NCBI GenBank assembly: GCA_947503345.1
Contig: CANNCW010000001.1
Coordinates: 868,001-932,000, forward strand
Direction of reading: 5' to 3'
From: an uncultured Kangiella sp.
Lineage (GTDB): Bacteria; Pseudomonadota; Gammaproteobacteria; Enterobacterales; Kangiellaceae
Length of the DNA stretch: 64,000 bases
Under the pieces are notes generated by a model. That model saw only the letters and a list, made by a program, of their open reading frames with translations, was not told the DNA's origin and ran no database searches. Position numbers and translations under genes: made by a program. Positions 62,745-64,000 of the stretch are shown here, piece after piece. How positions within the stretch are numbered: the first letter of the stretch is position 1; each line of letters starts with the position of its first letter.

Positions 62745-64000
62745 ATGAGTGAGACCACTGTAAAAAAACGCCGTTCAGGCTCAAGTTTTCTAGTATTTTT
62801 ATTGGTATTAGCACTTGCCGCATTAGCTGCAAATGCAATTTATGGATTTATTCAATCCGATAATACTAATAAGCGAATAGCTTTAGCATCTGAAATGAAA
62901 GTATTGTCGCAGCAGATTGCTACAAATGCCACGGAGGCTGCAAAAGGTACGCAAGCAGCATTCGCTGAGCTTGAAGTGGCTTCTAATAAGTTTAATGCAA
63001 ACTTAAGAAACCTTATGGACGGCGATACTATTTCGGGATTGCCTGCTGCGCCGCAAAATATTCAAGCGAATCAATTAAGTGCTTTAGATACTTTATGGCA
63101 GGAAGTTAAAGGTAGCTCAGATAAAATCTTGGAGTTTAGAGGCGAGATTAACCAAATGTATGATCGTTCAAATCAATTGAACGAACTTATTCCTAGAATG
63201 CAGGGTAGTTACGATGCTGTTGTTGATATCTTGCTTGACTCAAACAGTAGTGGTGATGTTATTCATCAGACTACTCGTCAAAAGTTCTTAGCAGAGCGCA
63301 TATCTTCTGGTTTACAAAAAGTATTCCGTGGTGGCTCTGAAGCGCAAATTGCCTCTGAAACTTTTGGTTTAGATGTAGGTAATTTCGGTGATACATTAAC
63401 TGGTCAATTAGAAGGCGATGAAATTTTAGATGTTCGTCGAGTAACTAACGCTAGAGCCCGCTCCGCACTAGAGTCAGTTGTTGATATTTACCAACAAGTT
63501 TCTGATAACGTCGATTTTATTGTATTTAGTACGCCAAAACTTTTCCAAGTACAGGAAGCTTCTGATGCTATTTTCGCAAATTCAGAAAATTTGTTAAATA
63601 CAACGGAAGCGGTTGAAGGTGCGTTTAGTGGCATTTCTACTAGCTTTACAGAGTTTGGTAGTAACGTTATTTCTCTTGCCTTATTCGTATTAATTCTATT
63701 GTTACTCATTTTGCTTTATTTAAGTCAACGTAAGGCGGAAAAAGCACGTCTAGTAGAGAGTGAGGTTGCAGCCGAAAAAGAAAAAGAAGAAAACGCGCAA
63801 AACCAGGAAGCAATTATTCGATTACTTGATGAGATTGACTCATTAGCAGATGGTGATTTGACGGTTAAAGCAACAGTAACCGAGGATTTCACGGGTGCAA
63901 TTGCTGACTCCTTCAATTTAACCATTGACCAGTTGCGTGGTGTGGTTGGCACGATAAACACGGCGGTAGAGCAGGTAACAAAATCTACGGAAGATACACA
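62745..64000 (+). CDS. pilJ: pilus chemoreceptor PilJ, 3' end cut by the window
   Basis: Begins at ATG 62745 (after GGGAGCAACTC) and is open to the window end, about 418 codons. An N-terminal membrane helix (about residues 14-36), a large helical periplasmic domain, a second helix (about 307-327, VISLALFVLILLLLILLYLS), and a HAMP segment (LLDEIDSLADGDLTVKATV) precede the start of a methyl-accepting signalling domain. Receptor of the Pil-Chp system that couples surface sensing to twitching. Only the 5' part is here. Confidence 0.95.
   Translation, partial: MSETTVKKRRSGSSFLVFLLVLALAALAANAIYGFIQSDNTNKRIALASEMKVLSQQIATNATEAAKGTQAAFAELEVASNKFNANLRNLMDGDTISGLPAAPQNIQANQLSALDTLWQEVKGSSDKILEFRGEINQMYDRSNQLNELIPRMQGSYDAVVDILLDSNSSGDVIHQTTRQKFLAERISSGLQKVFRGGSEAQIASETFGLDVGNFGDTLTGQLEGDEILDVRRVTNARARSALESVVDIYQQVSDNVDFIVFSTPKLFQVQEASDAIFANSENLLNTTEAVEGAFSGISTSFTEFGSNVISLALFVLILLLLILLYLSQRKAEKARLVESEVAAEKEKEENAQNQEAIIRLLDEIDSLADGDLTVKATVTEDFTGAIADSFNLTIDQLRGVVGTINTAVEQVTKSTEDT

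Overview
The window is one stretch of a gammaproteobacterial chromosome. It is AT-rich (about 40% GC by eye) and densely coded. Gene order strongly follows the E. coli 64-67 min region: tkt-gap/epd-pgk-fba, serA, rpiA, fau-ssrS-zapA, ygfB-pepP-ubiH-ubiI, gcvTHP, mutH-rppH, lgt-thyA, mutY-yggX, trmB, hemW-rdgB, proC-yggS-yggT, yqgF-yqgE and gshB. The right end also matches the Pseudomonas arrangement yggS / pilT-pilU / ruvX-yqgE-tonB-gshB / pilGHIJ. Marine-type traits (a Gram-negative sortase with its vWA target, a GlyGly-CTERM protease, spondin-domain proteins) suggest a marine, possibly Kangiellaceae-like organism. That placement is an inference.

Layout. 1-7.2 kb: 3' part of a GGDEF-EAL protein, then transketolase, GAPDH, PGK and class II aldolase. 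7.2-12.7 kb: a lipoprotein, serA, and an island with an acyl carrier protein and the PrsK/PrsR kinase-regulator pair normally found in exosortase/PEP-CTERM loci. 12.7-19.2 kb: rpiA, fau, 6S RNA, zapA and a ZapB-like coiled coil on the minus strand, then ygfB, pepP, ubiH and ubiI on plus. 19.3-24.8 kb: a secreted lysyl-endopeptidase-like protease ending in GlyGly-CTERM, a small lipoprotein, and a Fur-box-preceded ferric iron importer lacking its ATPase. 24.9-29.7 kb: the glycine cleavage system. 29.7-33.1 kb: the most interesting island, a split-borosin RiPP locus (an alpha-N-methyltransferase plus a 75-residue precursor) bracketed by two paralogous exported TPR proteins. 33.1-39.4 kb: mutH, rppH, carbonic anhydrase, a DUF938 methyltransferase, a TSUP exporter, lgt, thyA, folA and a YbjQ protein. 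39.6-43.5 kb: an orphan PD-(D/E)XK-like protein, a class GN sortase with its VIT/vWA target, and YccF. 43.6-48.9 kb: an aspartoacylase-like protein, tRNA-Phe, yggX, mutY, an SLC13 permease and trmB. 49-56 kb: a frameshifted MreB-like gene, hemW, rdgB, two spondin proteins, DUF4426, yggT, proC and yggS. 56-64 kb: pilT, pilU, ruvX, yqgE, tonB, gshB and the Pil-Chp genes pilG, pilH, pilI and pilJ (cut by the window end).

How the genes work together. The core is housekeeping: central carbon, one-carbon/folate, ubiquinone, DNA repair and mismatch, and twitching motility with its chemosensory control. Accessory islands sit at the synteny break points: PrsK/PrsR between serA and rpiA, the protease and iron importer between ubiI and gcvT, borosin between gcvP and mutH, and sortase and nuclease after folA.

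Three copies of a roughly 126-bp double-armed hairpin lie at the stop codons of gap, gcvH and trmB. Each copy keeps the same architecture with different but self-complementary arms. No gene-free stretch exceeds about 300 bases. The longest gaps (39390-39648, 40099-40314, 61051-61313) show no feature I can support.
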